Positions 18,308-27,736 are shown, counted from the first letter of the stretch. The stretch: DNA of 64,000 nucleotides from JAHJUB01 sp041653615 [NCBI: Candidatus Ratteibacteria bacterium] (GCA_041653615.1 JBAZEZ010000009.1:1-64000); one strand, 5' to 3'. Made by a program: numbers and translations. The notes: generated by a model not told the origin, from the letters alone.

Positions 18308-18571
18308 ATGATCGATGTATCCGGAAAACCGGAACAAGAATGGATAGAGGAATTAAAACATAGGGAAAGCGACCGAAATTACACAACCGCGCTTATTCTA
18401 TCGGTTTTGTTCGGCGCCTTTGGCGCGGACCGTTTCTATTTGGGATATACCGGACACGGTTATTGGAAACTTGTTACACTTGGCGGTTTTGGCATATGGT
18501 GGTTAATTGATATATTTCTAATCGCTTCCGGTAAATTGCTGGATGCGGATGGGTACTTAATAAAAAAATAA
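18308..18571 (+). CDS. TM2 domain protein
   Basis: 87 residues. It has two transmembrane helices separated by GADRFYLGYTGHGYWKL, the TM2 domain signature (GxxRFYLG), then GIWWLIDIF. TM2 proteins are widespread in bacteria and of poorly known function. ATG 18308 is preferred; the frame could extend to 18269 but that would overlap the previous gene with an unrelated hydrophobic stretch. Confidence 0.75.
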   Translation: MIDVSGKPEQEWIEELKHRESDRNYTTALILSVLFGAFGADRFYLGYTGHGYWKLVTLGGFGIWWLIDIFLIASGKLLDADGYLIKK

Positions 18572-18628
18572 ACTCCGAATAATGAATGTATCCCGTAGCA
18601 CTTAAAAACAACTTTTAGAGGAAAAAAC

Positions 18629-19672
18629 ATGATTAGAATTAATATGAAGTTTTTGTTAATGGGGCTTATTGTGTTGTTTGTTTATAATGTACAGGTGAGT
18701 CTTGTTTCTTCATCGGGGGCTCAAAATATTGTTTCAATTAAACAAGATGAGCCAACAGTTCAAAAAGTCAGGATACTTATTGACCAGATAAGAGTAATTT
18801 CTACGAAAAGTGACGATTTGGAAGCTATAGGATGGGGCGTAATGACGCAGATGGAGAAAATTGGAAAAATTGGAAATCCTGCTTTACCCCCAATAATAGA
18901 AACACTCAACGATGCCAAGGAAAGCTGGAAGGTCAGATTTTTTATGGCCGTAATCCTAGGAGAAGTTATTCCGGATAAAATGACTGTTCCATCTTTGGTC
19001 AGGGTTGTGTCCAATAGAAAAGAACCTACACCACTTCGAACAGAATGTATCCAAGCGATGAGTTACATTGGCGATATCAGCGTAGTGACAACTCTTATCT
19101 CTACCCTTCGGGAATCAAATATTAACATAAAAATCACGGCAATGAATACCTTGGGAAACTTGAAGGATAGCAGGAGTGTTCCTTACCTGATTACTCAATT
19201 AGATGATCCCGACTGGAATATCCAAATGGTGGCTTCGAGATCGCTTGGGCGCATCGGAGACTCACGGGCAATCAGCCCCCTAATCAAAAAAATCAAGGGG
19301 AATAAACTACCCAAAGACAATTCAAGAATAATGCAAACCGTCACTATTGACGCGTTATCTAACTTCAACACCCCTGAGGTCGAACAATATTTCATATCCA
19401 TTCTTGAAGAAAATGAAACTGAAGACAATGTTAGGATGGCGACAATTGATGGTTTGGGCAGAATGAAGAGCGAAAAGTCTATAGATTTACTCTCGAAATT
19501 ATTGCTCAGCAAGAAGGAGATTTTTAGAAAGCATGCAGCTGCAGCACTTGCTGAAATTGGTAATAAGAAAGCACTCAAATCAATTCAGCAGTCTATAGAA
19601 AGCACGGACAGTGAATATGTAAAGAATTCATTGGAACATTCAGCCAAAAAACTTTCCGAAAGCGGGAAATAG
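18629..19672 (+). CDS. Exported HEAT-repeat protein
   Basis: 347 residues with an N-terminal signal peptide (hydrophobic residues about 8-32) and at least six HEAT/PBS-lyase-like repeats, e.g. DSRSVPYLITQLDDPDWNIQ and DSRAISPLIKKIKG. HEAT scaffolds mediate protein binding; there is no enzymatic motif. The gene is AT-richer than the housekeeping genes around the region. It is followed by the large NlpC/P60-like gene after 29 bases, with which it may be co-transcribed. Confidence 0.7.
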   Translation: MIRINMKFLLMGLIVLFVYNVQVSLVSSSGAQNIVSIKQDEPTVQKVRILIDQIRVISTKSDDLEAIGWGVMTQMEKIGKIGNPALPPIIETLNDAKESWKVRFFMAVILGEVIPDKMTVPSLVRVVSNRKEPTPLRTECIQAMSYIGDISVVTTLISTLRESNINIKITAMNTLGNLKDSRSVPYLITQLDDPDWNIQMVASRSLGRIGDSRAISPLIKKIKGNKLPKDNSRIMQTVTIDALSNFNTPEVEQYFISILEENETEDNVRMATIDGLGRMKSEKSIDLLSKLLLSKKEIFRKHAAAALAEIGNKKALKSIQQSIESTDSEYVKNSLEHSAKKLSESGK

Positions 19673-19701
19673 TAAGTAATCATTTGTCGAAGGAGAAGGT
19701 T

Positions 19702-22700
19702 ATGAATATTATGATTAAGAAATATCTCCTTACTATATTGTCGATACCTGTTCTGTCGATTCTTCTGTCTATCCAATACTGCAATGCGTACGTTTCCTGG
19801 GCCTCTACTAATCAAAACCAATATCCTGGGGCCGCAGATGCTGTTTTCAAAGATCTCGGACCCAATGCTTGGGGTATTCCCGTATCTTTTCAGGTAGGTC
19901 ACGCCGCTATTTTTTACCAGTATGGCACGGATGGTTCTCGACAGGTAATTCAAGCAAATGGATATAGTGCACCCAGCAGTATAGCATCATGGAGTGATTT
20001 CCTGGGAGGCTTGGAATATTGGGGAGCCTATTCACAGTCGCGGATTGATGCTTCCGCAAGAGAAGAGATTCTATACATTGCCACTACCTATTGTCTTAAT
20101 ATTCCTTATGCGTTGAATCGTGGACACTATAAGGATCCACCGAACAGCTTAAGGTGCGACGGTCTTGTTGAATATTGCTATGAACGGGCTTTTGGTGAAG
20201 AGAATTCACCAGCATATACCCAGCCAAATCAAGGGATAGTGCCCAATGATCAGTATGATGGAAACGCTCTTCGGCTGTGGTCATTTGCTTTGGATTCAGA
20301 TAGTTCCGAACATTACATGACTCCTGAAATAGTGATGGAATGGATTAACAACCAATCTACTGTAGATGATCCAACCACGGATGATCATGATTGGGGCAGT
20401 GGAAATTCAAGACAGGGCAAGAACTCTATTAACCATAATCCGGCATTAACGAGTGGAACTGTTAGTCCGTCTTCAGGATATGCCAATTCGACGAGTTTTA
20501 CGTATTCGGTAAGTTACTCTGATGCCGACTTGGATGTGCCAGTCACAGCTTACGTCTATATTGACGGCAACCCACACACAATGACATTTGTCAGCGGTAA
20601 AGCATACAATGGGATATATCAATATATAACGACTTTATCAAGTGGGTCGCACAGCTACTACTTTTATTTCATTGATAATCAGAATAAATCGGGTTCGTGT
20701 AGATTGCCTTCCTCTGGTAATTACTCTGGGCCGATTATTACCATCCCACCAGCTATCTCCGTATCCCCGTCAGACGGATTGACCTCTTCGGGCAACCAAG
20801 GTGGACCGTTCAGCCCCTCAAGCAAACAGTACTCTGTTTCTAACAGCGGCGGAGGAACCTTAAACTGGACAGCTTCGGCAAACCAGAACTGGGTAACTGT
20901 CTCACCAACAAGTGGCACCAACTCCGGGACAGCGACAGTTTCAATCAACAGTAACGCCAACAGCCTCTCCGGTGGTGCTACCTACATCGCCACCGTGACC
21001 TTTGGCGGAAATGGTGGTAGCACTGCCCGGCAAGTCAGTCTGACTGTGCAGAATCAGACCGCTATAATCAACATGACTATTGGGCCTCTCCCGGTAGATT
21101 TTGGTACCGTTTCGGTCGGCCAATCAGTCCAGCAAAACCTTACGATTACGAACGGTTCTAATTCAACCGGTGCATTAATAGGTTCCGTTGGCACACCACC
21201 TGTTCCTTTTTCCCTTGTGAGCGATAATGCTTTTAATCTTGCGCCAGGACAATCCAAAATATTCACTTTTCGGTTCTCACCAACAACAAACGATACATTT
21301 AACAATAGTTTTGCCGTTACAAGTAATGCCACCAACCAGGTGAGCCCAGTGAACCTTTCTATGTGCGGTGTTGGCTTCGGCGGACCCAGCTATGGCATGA
21401 CAATAACTTCGTGCGCAATCAGTAACACCAACCCAAATACCGGACAAGCGGTAACCCTGACCGGCATGGGTGGTCAGGTACACGGAGTCACAAGTGGGGA
21501 CTTAATCAAAGTGGTCGTTGGCTTCCGCGATGGTTCAGGAAACTGGAGGGGCGGCGAACCGGTTTTGGTTTCGAGCACAGTTCCGGGGCAGAGTTTTCAA
21601 CCGTGGTCGTACAGCAGCGGTGTTTCCGTCAACGCACCTTCGAGCTCCGGCACATACTACGTTTGGGTACGTTCAGTGCCAACAGTTACTAATGCCACGG
21701 CCATCCAGGATTTTAAAAATGCTGCCCCAACCAGTGCTGATCAACAACGGGACGATAAGTGGAGCACACCGCTGACAGTCAACGGCAATGACCCGCTTTT
21801 CGGAAATCTACTTTTGTACAAACAGGATGGAACCCAAATTCTTGGAAACGTCCCTATAGATAATCCTGTTAGGGCTAACGGAACTTATACTGTGGGCAGC
21901 GACGGAAGCAACCAAGCATTAAGCCGATGGGAAATAATTTCGGGAAGTGATGTAGTGTTTACCGATACCTGTCTCTCGGGCGATTTGACTTCTTGCTGGC
22001 TACCGGGCAATGCCCTGAACCCTGGAACTGCTTACACTTTAAAAGTCAGAGCTAAAAACTCCAACAGTATTTGGTCGGAATGGGTTTCCCTGGATTTCAA
22101 CACGATTCCACAAATACAATCTAATGATTCAAATGGTGACGGTGTTCCGGATGACCAGACACCAACTAATGCCGATTTAATATCGTATGGTTTCGTTCCT
22201 TATAATCCTGGCATTCCTGATTCCGGCCTTCCCGATACTGCTTTGATCGTAAAGTTCAACAACGAGCCCATCTTGGTTGAGTCCACCGGCAACGATACAA
22301 TTTCTTATTTTGCCGGCATCACACCTTCGGAGGTGCCACCGTCAGATTACAGTAATCCTTATGGTGTTTTTACTACCCGGATAGAAGTTCCGGTGGGAAC
22401 ATCCATAACACTCACATACACGTTCCCCGCAACATTGCCTTCCGGTACTTTATGGTACAAATATGATGAATCTGCCACGGCCGGAAACAAATGGGTTGAA
22501 TATCCAGATGCATTCCTTGGTCCGGGTTCAAATCAATTTACGATACAGGTTACCGATGGAGGTGAAGGTGATGCTGACGGAGTTGCCAATGGTATCATCA
22601 TAGACCCATCCGGACCTATTTCGCCCCCACCAACCCCTCCTCCTAACGGCGGTGGAGACAAAGGCGGTGGAGGAGGAGCCGCTGGTCCTCTTGCCGTGGG

Positions 22701-22746
22701 TATCTCCACCCTTCTGGGCTGGTGGAAACGTAGGAAGCGGGGATAG
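19702..22746 (+). CDS. Large exported NlpC/P60-like protein with BACON, ASH-type and C-terminal anchor domains
   Basis: 1014 residues. A signal peptide is followed by a permuted papain-like domain: QVGHAAIFY (His67) and LRCDGLVEYCYE (Cys152), the His-before-Cys order of YiiX-type NlpC/P60 hydrolases. Then come a cadherin/Ig-like region, a BACON-like module (about 330-425, LNWTASANQNWVTVSPTSGT), an ASH/SPD-2-like module (about 430-535, VDFGTVSVGQSV), and a choice-of-anchor-U-like module near 880-970. The C-terminus is Pro/Gly-rich, then hydrophobic, then WWKRRKRG, like a GlyGly-CTERM sorting signal. Probably surface-exposed and acting on peptidoglycan, lipid or peptide. ATG 19702 has AAGGAG upstream; TTG 19684 overlaps it. 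Confidence 0.65.
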   Translation: MNIMIKKYLLTILSIPVLSILLSIQYCNAYVSWASTNQNQYPGAADAVFKDLGPNAWGIPVSFQVGHAAIFYQYGTDGSRQVIQANGYSAPSSIASWSDFLGGLEYWGAYSQSRIDASAREEILYIATTYCLNIPYALNRGHYKDPPNSLRCDGLVEYCYERAFGEENSPAYTQPNQGIVPNDQYDGNALRLWSFALDSDSSEHYMTPEIVMEWINNQSTVDDPTTDDHDWGSGNSRQGKNSINHNPALTSGTVSPSSGYANSTSFTYSVSYSDADLDVPVTAYVYIDGNPHTMTFVSGKAYNGIYQYITTLSSGSHSYYFYFIDNQNKSGSCRLPSSGNYSGPIITIPPAISVSPSDGLTSSGNQGGPFSPSSKQYSVSNSGGGTLNWTASANQNWVTVSPTSGTNSGTATVSINSNANSLSGGATYIATVTFGGNGGSTARQVSLTVQNQTAIINMTIGPLPVDFGTVSVGQSVQQNLTITNGSNSTGALIGSVGTPPVPFSLVSDNAFNLAPGQSKIFTFRFSPTTNDTFNNSFAVTSNATNQVSPVNLSMCGVGFGGPSYGMTITSCAISNTNPNTGQAVTLTGMGGQVHGVTSGDLIKVVVGFRDGSGNWRGGEPVLVSSTVPGQSFQPWSYSSGVSVNAPSSSGTYYVWVRSVPTVTNATAIQDFKNAAPTSADQQRDDKWSTPLTVNGNDPLFGNLLLYKQDGTQILGNVPIDNPVRANGTYTVGSDGSNQALSRWEIISGSDVVFTDTCLSGDLTSCWLPGNALNPGTAYTLKVRAKNSNSIWSEWVSLDFNTIPQIQSNDSNGDGVPDDQTPTNADLISYGFVPYNPGIPDSGLPDTALIVKFNNEPILVESTGNDTISYFAGITPSEVPPSDYSNPYGVFTTRIEVPVGTSITLTYTFPATLPSGTLWYKYDESATAGNKWVEYPDAFLGPGSNQFTIQVTDGGEGDADGVANGIIIDPSGPISPPPTPPPNGGGDKGGGGGAAGPLAVGISTLLGWWKRRKRG

Positions 22747-22787
22747 GCACTGGCCGGACAAGAACAAGTGAGTTTTGATTGTAGAAA

Positions 22788-22829
22788 CAGCCCCGGGACA
22801 GAAAAAAGGTTTCGGGGCTGCTCTATTTT
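22788..22829 (+). terminator. Intrinsic terminator of the NlpC/P60-like operon
   Basis: CAGCCCCG (22788-22795) pairs with CGGGGCTG (22813-22820) around a 17-base loop, followed by CTCTATTTT. It lies 42 bases after the stop. Confidence 0.6.
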
Positions 22830-22857
22830 AGGCAGTCTCCTTTGACAACTGCAAATA

Positions 22858-22918
22858 CGAGATTCTTCGCTACGCTCAGAATGACACAACAAGCGACCCT
22901 GAAAGGGTCGCGCTACGA
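22858..22918. repeat. SERSEESR-type and GCGACCC palindromic repeats
   Basis: GATTCTTCGCTACGCTCAGA followed by ATGACA is the element whose reverse frame reads CHSERSEESR, common in many bacterial genomes. GCGACCCTGAAAGGGTCGC at 22893-22911 matches the palindrome at 15038. Confidence 0.7.
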
Positions 22919-22995
22919 AAGAGACTACGGCCTCCTATCCACCCCCACCTTGCCTCCCCCGTCAAGGAGGAAACAAGAGGAAACAATTAGTGGAT

Positions 22996-25746
22996 TTACC
23001 TCTCCCGCAAGGAAGAAGATGTGGATTTCCGGTGGGAGAGTTTGACCAGTTCTACGGCCCAGAGCGGGAAGGAAGAGAGCAAAAGAACCAGGACGATGTC
23101 CGCAAATCCCAGGGGCTGGGTCCGGAATATCCGGTTGACGAATGGCGTATAAACTGCTACAACCTGCAATAGAAAGGAAATGGCGCAGGCGATAATTAGT
23201 TTTGGGTTAGTAAACAGACCGATTTTAAAAATTGATTCCCGGCTGTTCCGACAGTTGAACGAATGGAATAATTGGGAGCAGGCCAGAACCACAAAGGCAC
23301 CGGTCCGGGCCCGGACAATGCCGCCTTTTTCCCCAAAAAGGATAACGGCAAACGCCAGGAGACTGCAGAAGGCAATTAAAGCACCCTGACCTAAAATCAC
23401 CAGCATCTTGTGTTTGTCGATAACCCCTTCGCTTGTTTTGCGCGGGGGCCGCTCCATAATTCCGGGGTCAACCGGGTCAACACCCAGGGCGAGCGCCGGC
23501 AGACCGTCGGTAACCAGGTTTACCCAGAGTATCTGAACCGGCAATAAGGGCGCCGGCACACCCGCCAGCGAAGCGGTAAACATCACCAGTATCTCTCCGC
23601 TGTTACAGGAAAGCAAATAGTGGATAAACTTCCGGATATTGTCGTAGATGCCCCGGCCTTCCTCGACCGCGGCGACGATGGAAGCAAAATTATCGTCGGT
23701 GATAACCATGTCCGAAACTTCTTTGGTAACATCGGTTCCGGAGATACCCATCGCCACGCCGATATCTGCCTCCTTAATGGCCGGCGCGTCGTTTACGCCG
23801 TCACCGGTCATAGCCACGATTTCGCCTTTTTTACGCCAGGCGCTGACGATTCGGAATTTATGCTCCGGCGAAACCCGGGCGTAGACGGAAATCCGGGGCG
23901 CCATCTCCAGAAATTCCCGGTCGTCCAGCCGGTCCAATTCCAATCCGGTCAACGCCAGGGAACCCTCTTCAAAAAACCCCAGCTCTTTAGCGATGGCAAT
24001 CGCGGTGTTCTTGTGGTCACCGGTAATCATCACCGTCCGGATACCGGCGCCCTTGCACTTGGTTATCGCTGCCCTGGCCTCTGCCCGCGGCGGGTCCATC
24101 ATCGCAATCAGTCCGGCAAAAATAAGGTCTTTTTCGATATTATCCGCCTCGTACTGTTTTGGAACCTCGTCCAAGTAACGGTAAGCGACCGCGATGACCC
24201 GCAAAGCCTGGTTGGCCAACGTAAGATTCTGTTCGAGGATTTGTTTTTTACGGGCTTCGGTAAGTATAACCCCCTCACCCTTGCCCTCTCCCTGCAGGGG
24301 AGAGGGAATATATTCGCGTGTACAATCGTTCAGCAGGATGTCCGGAGCGCCCTTGACGTAAATCACCGGCCGCGCTCCCTCCCGTCCTCCTTCGGCGGAA
24401 TAACGGATTATGGTCATCTTTTTACGCTCGGAATCAAAGGGTATTTCCTGAAGAAACGGCATCGATACCTCAAGCTCTTCCTTCCGAATATCCGCCTTGG
24501 CCGCCGCGGTTAAAATGGCACCTTCGGTAGGGTCGCCGACAATCCGGTAGGTACGATTTTCCGAAACCAGGCTGGCCGAATTACACAGAACACCGCAAAG
24601 AAGGTTCTGTTTCAATGCCGGGTATTCCTGCAATTTTATTGCCCTTCCGTCAATCAGAAATTCTCCGGTCGGTTCATACCCAACGCCGGTGACCTGAAAC
24701 GAAGTCCCTCCGGCGTAAATGGCCTTAACGGTCATTTCATTCCTGGTCAGGGTTCCGGTCTTATCGGTGCAGATAACAGTGGCACAGCCCAACGTCTCAA
24801 CCGATGGCAATTTACGAATTAAAGCATTCCGCTTCACCATCCGCTGCACGCCCAAAGCCAGAGCGATGGTCACCACCGCCGGCAAACCTTCGGGAATAGC
24901 GGCCACGGCCAGGCTTACCGCAGTGAGAAAAAGGTCGATAACCTTTCCACCCCTCACTAACCCAATCAAGAAAATCAAACCGACCAGCAGCAGACACAAG
25001 TAAACCAGCCACTTGCCGAATTGTTCCAGCTTTTTTTGCAGAGGGGTCGGTTCCCGGGTGGCTTGTTGAATCATACCGGCAATCTTACCCAATTCCGTGT
25101 CCATGCCGGTTTCCACTACCAGCGCCCTTCCTTTACCGGAAGAGACCGAAGTACCGAGGTAAACCGTATTGCCCCTTTCCGCGAGCGGAACCTCTTTTTC
25201 AGCCAGGGCGAGAGTGGTCTTAACCACCGGTAGGGACTCGCCGGTCAAACTGGCTTCCTGAACGCTGAAGTTTGGGGTAAGATAGACCAGACGGCTATCC
25301 GCCGGAACGTTGTCTCCGGCTTCCAGTTCAATAATATCACCGGGGACCAGTTGGGAAGCAGGCAGTACAACCGGCTTGCCTTCACGAATTATTTTCGAAG
25401 CCGGACTGGAAAGTTTCTTGAGAGCGGACAAGGATTTTTCGGCGCGAAACTCCTGGATAAAACCTAAAATGGCGTTCAGAACGACAATCCCGATAATCGC
25501 GAAAGCATCAACCCATTCCTTTAAAAAACCGGAAACCAGTGCGGCGCCGATTAAAACCCAGACGATGAAACCCTGAAATTGCTCCAGAAATATCCCCGGA
25601 AGGCTCCGGCCTTTCTTATCCTTTAATTGGTTCAATCCGTATTTTTCCAGCCGCAGAACGGCTTCCGGAACGGAAAGACCGTTGGAAAGGTCGGTTAAGA
25701 GGGTTTTCGCTAAATCCTGGACATCTGATTGCCAGTATTTTTCCAT
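22996..25746 (-). CDS. P-type cation ATPase, P2A (calcium-type)
   Basis: 916 residues. It has the cation ATPase N-terminal domain, a TGESLPV actuator motif, the PEGL motif of calcium-type pumps ([11 protein letters not shown]), the phosphorylation motif DKTGTLT, KGAPD in the nucleotide domain, GDGVNDAPA hinge and a C-terminal six-helix bundle. It likely exports Ca2+ or a similar cation across the inner membrane. Uniquely, the nucleotide-binding domain contains an in-frame palindromic repeat that encodes [11 protein letters not shown] (bases 24270-24308), after [15 protein letters not shown]. The C-terminus [13 protein letters not shown] may also be repeat-derived. The gene is divergent from coaD, with overlapping promoters. 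Confidence 0.93.
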   Translation of the reverse strand: MEKYWQSDVQDLAKTLLTDLSNGLSVPEAVLRLEKYGLNQLKDKKGRSLPGIFLEQFQGFIVWVLIGAALVSGFLKEWVDAFAIIGIVVLNAILGFIQEFRAEKSLSALKKLSSPASKIIREGKPVVLPASQLVPGDIIELEAGDNVPADSRLVYLTPNFSVQEASLTGESLPVVKTTLALAEKEVPLAERGNTVYLGTSVSSGKGRALVVETGMDTELGKIAGMIQQATREPTPLQKKLEQFGKWLVYLCLLLVGLIFLIGLVRGGKVIDLFLTAVSLAVAAIPEGLPAVVTIALALGVQRMVKRNALIRKLPSVETLGCATVICTDKTGTLTRNEMTVKAIYAGGTSFQVTGVGYEPTGEFLIDGRAIKLQEYPALKQNLLCGVLCNSASLVSENRTYRIVGDPTEGAILTAAAKADIRKEELEVSMPFLQEIPFDSERKKMTIIRYSAEGGREGARPVIYVKGAPDILLNDCTREYIPSPLQGEGKGEGVILTEARKKQILEQNLTLANQALRVIAVAYRYLDEVPKQYEADNIEKDLIFAGLIAMMDPPRAEARAAITKCKGAGIRTVMITGDHKNTAIAIAKELGFFEEGSLALTGLELDRLDDREFLEMAPRISVYARVSPEHKFRIVSAWRKKGEIVAMTGDGVNDAPAIKEADIGVAMGISGTDVTKEVSDMVITDDNFASIVAAVEEGRGIYDNIRKFIHYLLSCNSGEILVMFTASLAGVPAPLLPVQILWVNLVTDGLPALALGVDPVDPGIMERPPRKTSEGVIDKHKMLVILGQGALIAFCSLLAFAVILFGEKGGIVRARTGAFVVLACSQLFHSFNCRNSRESIFKIGLFTNPKLIIACAISFLLQVVAVYTPFVNRIFRTQPLGFADIVLVLLLSSFPLWAVELVKLSHRKSTSSSLRER
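24270..24308 (-). repeat. Coding palindromic repeat (family I) in the P-type ATPase gene
   Basis: On the minus strand CCCTCTCCCCTGCAGGGAGA continues to GGGCAAGGGTGAGGGGG. It is in frame and adds about 12 residues ([12 protein letters not shown]) to a loop of the nucleotide-binding domain. A sister copy is in murF. Confidence 0.8.
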
Positions 25747-25761
25747 TATTTATCAATTTAT

Positions 25762-25790
25762 ATTATAACCCTTCAATTACGCATTCACAA
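25762..25790 (-). promoter_or_regulatory. Promoter of the P-type ATPase gene
   Basis: On the minus strand TTGTGA (25790-25785), a 17-base spacer and TATAAT (25767-25762). The start would be about 8-9 nt before the ATG at 25746, with no room for a ribosome site. Confidence 0.6.
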
Positions 25791-25812
25791 AATACGTTTT
25801 CTGTGGTAAAAT
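25784..25812 (+). promoter_or_regulatory. Promoter of coaD, sharing its -35 with the divergent gene
   Basis: TTCACA (25784-25789), a 17-base spacer and TAAAAT (25807-25812). Initiation is predicted at or next to the coaD ATG (25820), i.e. leaderless. The -35 bases are the same ones used by the opposite promoter. Confidence 0.55.
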
Positions 25813-25819
25813 ATAAAAA

Positions 25820-26305
25820 ATGAAAAAAGGGGTGGTTTATCCGGGCAGTTTTGACCCGGTTACCCTGGGTCATCTGGATTTAATCAAACAAGCTCTTACT
25901 ATTTTTGACCGGGTAATCGTGGCCGTAGCGGACAATTCGGAAAAAAATCCGGCTTTTACCCGCAAAGAAAGAATTCGGATACTGAAAGATGTGACCGGAA
26001 AAATGCCCGGAGTGGAAGTAGACTATTTTTCGGGCCTGCTGGTTAATTACCTCCGGGGAAAAAAGGTCAATGTCATCCTGCGGGGCTTGCGCGCAGTTTC
26101 AGATTTTGATTACGAATTCCAGATGGTTTTGACCAACCGTCGCCTGGCACCGGAAGTGGAAACGGTCTTTTTGATGCCCCAGGAAGATTATTTCTTCCTG
26201 AGTTCCAGCATGGTTAAGGAACTGGCCGTCTTGGGCGCCAACCTCTCCGCTTTCGTCCCGGCAAAGGTGGAAAAGGAATTAAAAATAAAATTAGGTAGGA
26301 AATGA
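25820..26305 (+). CDS. coaD: Phosphopantetheine adenylyltransferase
   Basis: 161 residues, the usual CoaD length. It catalyses the fourth step of CoA synthesis, making dephospho-CoA. YPGSFDPVTLGHLDLI (residues about 7-22) carries the T/HxGH nucleotidyltransferase motif and FFLSSSMVKELA the second signature. No Shine-Dalgarno sequence precedes the ATG, which lies 7 bases after a TAAAAT box. In many genomes coaD follows rsmD directly; here they are 11 kb apart. Confidence 0.95.
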   Translation: MKKGVVYPGSFDPVTLGHLDLIKQALTIFDRVIVAVADNSEKNPAFTRKERIRILKDVTGKMPGVEVDYFSGLLVNYLRGKKVNVILRGLRAVSDFDYEFQMVLTNRRLAPEVETVFLMPQEDYFFLSSSMVKELAVLGANLSAFVPAKVEKELKIKLGRK

Positions 26306-26426
26306 CAGGCGAGACTTGTCCGCCAAAGCTTTAGCGAAGGCAGACACCTATCCTACTACACTAGTGCGGGGCTTTAGCCCCGCACTACAAGAAAGATACA
26401 AAAAATATCAAAACATAGGGGGAAAA
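26306..26426. repeat. Two palindromic repeats between coaD and rpmF
   Basis: 26318-26345 is a family D palindrome (GTCCGCCAAAGCTTTAGCGA, then AGGCAGAC). 26362-26387 is an 11-bp perfect stem TAGTGCGGGGC/GCCCCGCACTA with loop TTTA. No gene is present. Confidence 0.7.
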
Positions 26427-26621
26427 ATGCCAAATCCTTTCCGGCGACATTCACATTCCCGGGGCGCCAAAAGACGGTCTGCGAACCGCCTGGAACTACC
26501 CGGACTCGCCAAATGCAGCAACTGTCAGTCAATCATTCTTTCCCACCGGGTCTGTCCGGATTGCGGGTACTATGACGGCCGGCCGGTGGTGGTAATCAAG
26601 ACCAAAGGGAAAGAAAAATGA
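26427..26621 (+). CDS. rpmF: 50S ribosomal protein L32
   Basis: 64 residues. PNPFRRHSHSRGAKRR at the N-terminus (usually PKRKxSkSRRdkRR) and two zinc-binding pairs, CSNC and CPDC, mark a zinc-type L32. The N-terminus is more divergent than usual. ATG 26427 follows AGGGGG. It sits just before plsX, the common rpmF-plsX arrangement linking ribosome and lipid synthesis. Confidence 0.9.
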   Translation: MPNPFRRHSHSRGAKRRSANRLELPGLAKCSNCQSIILSHRVCPDCGYYDGRPVVVIKTKGKEK

Positions 26622-26682
26622 GCCCCATCTTAGGGCTGATCAGCAAGTGAGAAGAAAAACAGGAAGGGGAAGTGAGATTGAA

Positions 26683-27651
26683 ATGTCTACTCTTATACGC
26701 GTCGCGGTTGACCTGTCCGGCAGTGAAAAAGGCCCGGCGGAAGTCTTGGAAGGCGCGATACTCGCCCGACAAGAAGGAAACCTGGAAATAATCCTGGTCG
26801 GACAAAGTTCCGCGGTGGCCGGAAAAGACCTGGCGGGGTGTTCGTTCCTGGAAGCGCCGCTGGCCATTCCGATGTCAGAAAAGATAAGCCGGGAATTATT
26901 GCGCAACCAGGACAGTTCCCTCTTTAAAATCGTACGGCTGGTGCAAGAAGGCAAGGCGGACGCGGCGGTAAGCGGTGGAAACACCGCCTGCTTTGTGGCG
27001 CTGGCCACAACGCTTCTGGGAACTATTCCCGACGTGGAACGGTCCGGCATCGCTATCTTTCTGCCTAAAATGAGCGGAACCACAATCCTGATTGACGCCG
27101 GCGCCAACACCGCCACCACTCCCAAACACCTGGTCTCTTACGCGATAATGGGCAGTTACCTCCACCAGGCCCTTTTTAGTTCGGAAAAACCCAGGATTGG
27201 CCTGCTCAACGTAGGCGAGGAAGAGACCAAAGGCAGTGACCTCTATCGCGAAACCCACCTTCTTTTAAAACAGGACCAGCGAATTAATTTTATCGGAAAC
27301 GTTGAAGGCCATAATATCTTCGACCCGCAGGTTGACGTGGTTGTGACTGACGGATTTACCGGAAACTGCATCCTGAAAACAATTGAAGGCGTAACCGGAG
27401 ATTTTGCCTCGTTTCTTAAAGAAGAAATTGTCAAAAAAGGGCTGGAACATGAACCGGCTGTTACCGAGATACTGGGTAATTTTCTTCGCCGGGGCGATTT
27501 CGCCGAATACAGCGGCGGCTTCCTGATGGGTGTCTCCGGACTCTGCGTTATCATCCACGGACGGTCAGGCGCGGAAGCCCATCGGAAAGCAATTCTGCGC
27601 GCCCGGGACGCGGCAGCCGGTAAACTGATGTCCCGCCTTCGCTCGCCATAG
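26683..27651 (+). CDS. plsX: Phosphate acyltransferase PlsX
   Basis: 322 residues. PlsX makes acyl-phosphate from acyl-ACP for phospholipid synthesis. The conserved blocks DAGANTATTPKHLVSYA, GLLNVGEEETKGSDLYRE, NFIGNVEGHNIF and VVVTDGFTGNCILKTIEG are intact. The usual N-terminal DAMGGDxAP is altered here to DLSGSEKGP, which is odd. ATG 26683 is chosen, with GGAAGGGGAAG about 10 bases upstream; an in-frame GTG 26647 would add 12 unconserved residues. Downstream bases to 27690 form family D palindromes. Confidence 0.92.
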   Translation: MSTLIRVAVDLSGSEKGPAEVLEGAILARQEGNLEIILVGQSSAVAGKDLAGCSFLEAPLAIPMSEKISRELLRNQDSSLFKIVRLVQEGKADAAVSGGNTACFVALATTLLGTIPDVERSGIAIFLPKMSGTTILIDAGANTATTPKHLVSYAIMGSYLHQALFSSEKPRIGLLNVGEEETKGSDLYRETHLLLKQDQRINFIGNVEGHNIFDPQVDVVVTDGFTGNCILKTIEGVTGDFASFLKEEIVKKGLEHEPAVTEILGNFLRRGDFAEYSGGFLMGVSGLCVIIHGRSGAEAHRKAILRARDAAAGKLMSRLRSP

Positions 27652-27736
27652 CGGGCTTCGGCGGGCAAAGCCCGCCAGAAAACATCCGAAATATTTCGCC
27701 GTAGCCCGCCAAAATTCACCTTTTGATTACATCACT
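27652..27736. repeat. Family D palindrome cluster after plsX
   Basis: GCGGGCTTCGGCGGGCAAAG followed by CCCGCC at 27650-27676, overlapping the plsX end, then a related AGCCCGCC near 27705. No gene seen. Confidence 0.6.

Noticed and set aside
22533-22892. 119-codon frame on the minus strand beginning MLCHSERSEESR
   Set aside because: It is the translation of a known kind of intergenic repeat plus antisense of the exported protein.
23620-24513. 297-codon open frame antisense to the P-type ATPase
   Set aside because: The other strand encodes a complete, motif-rich ATPase; the antisense product has no family features.
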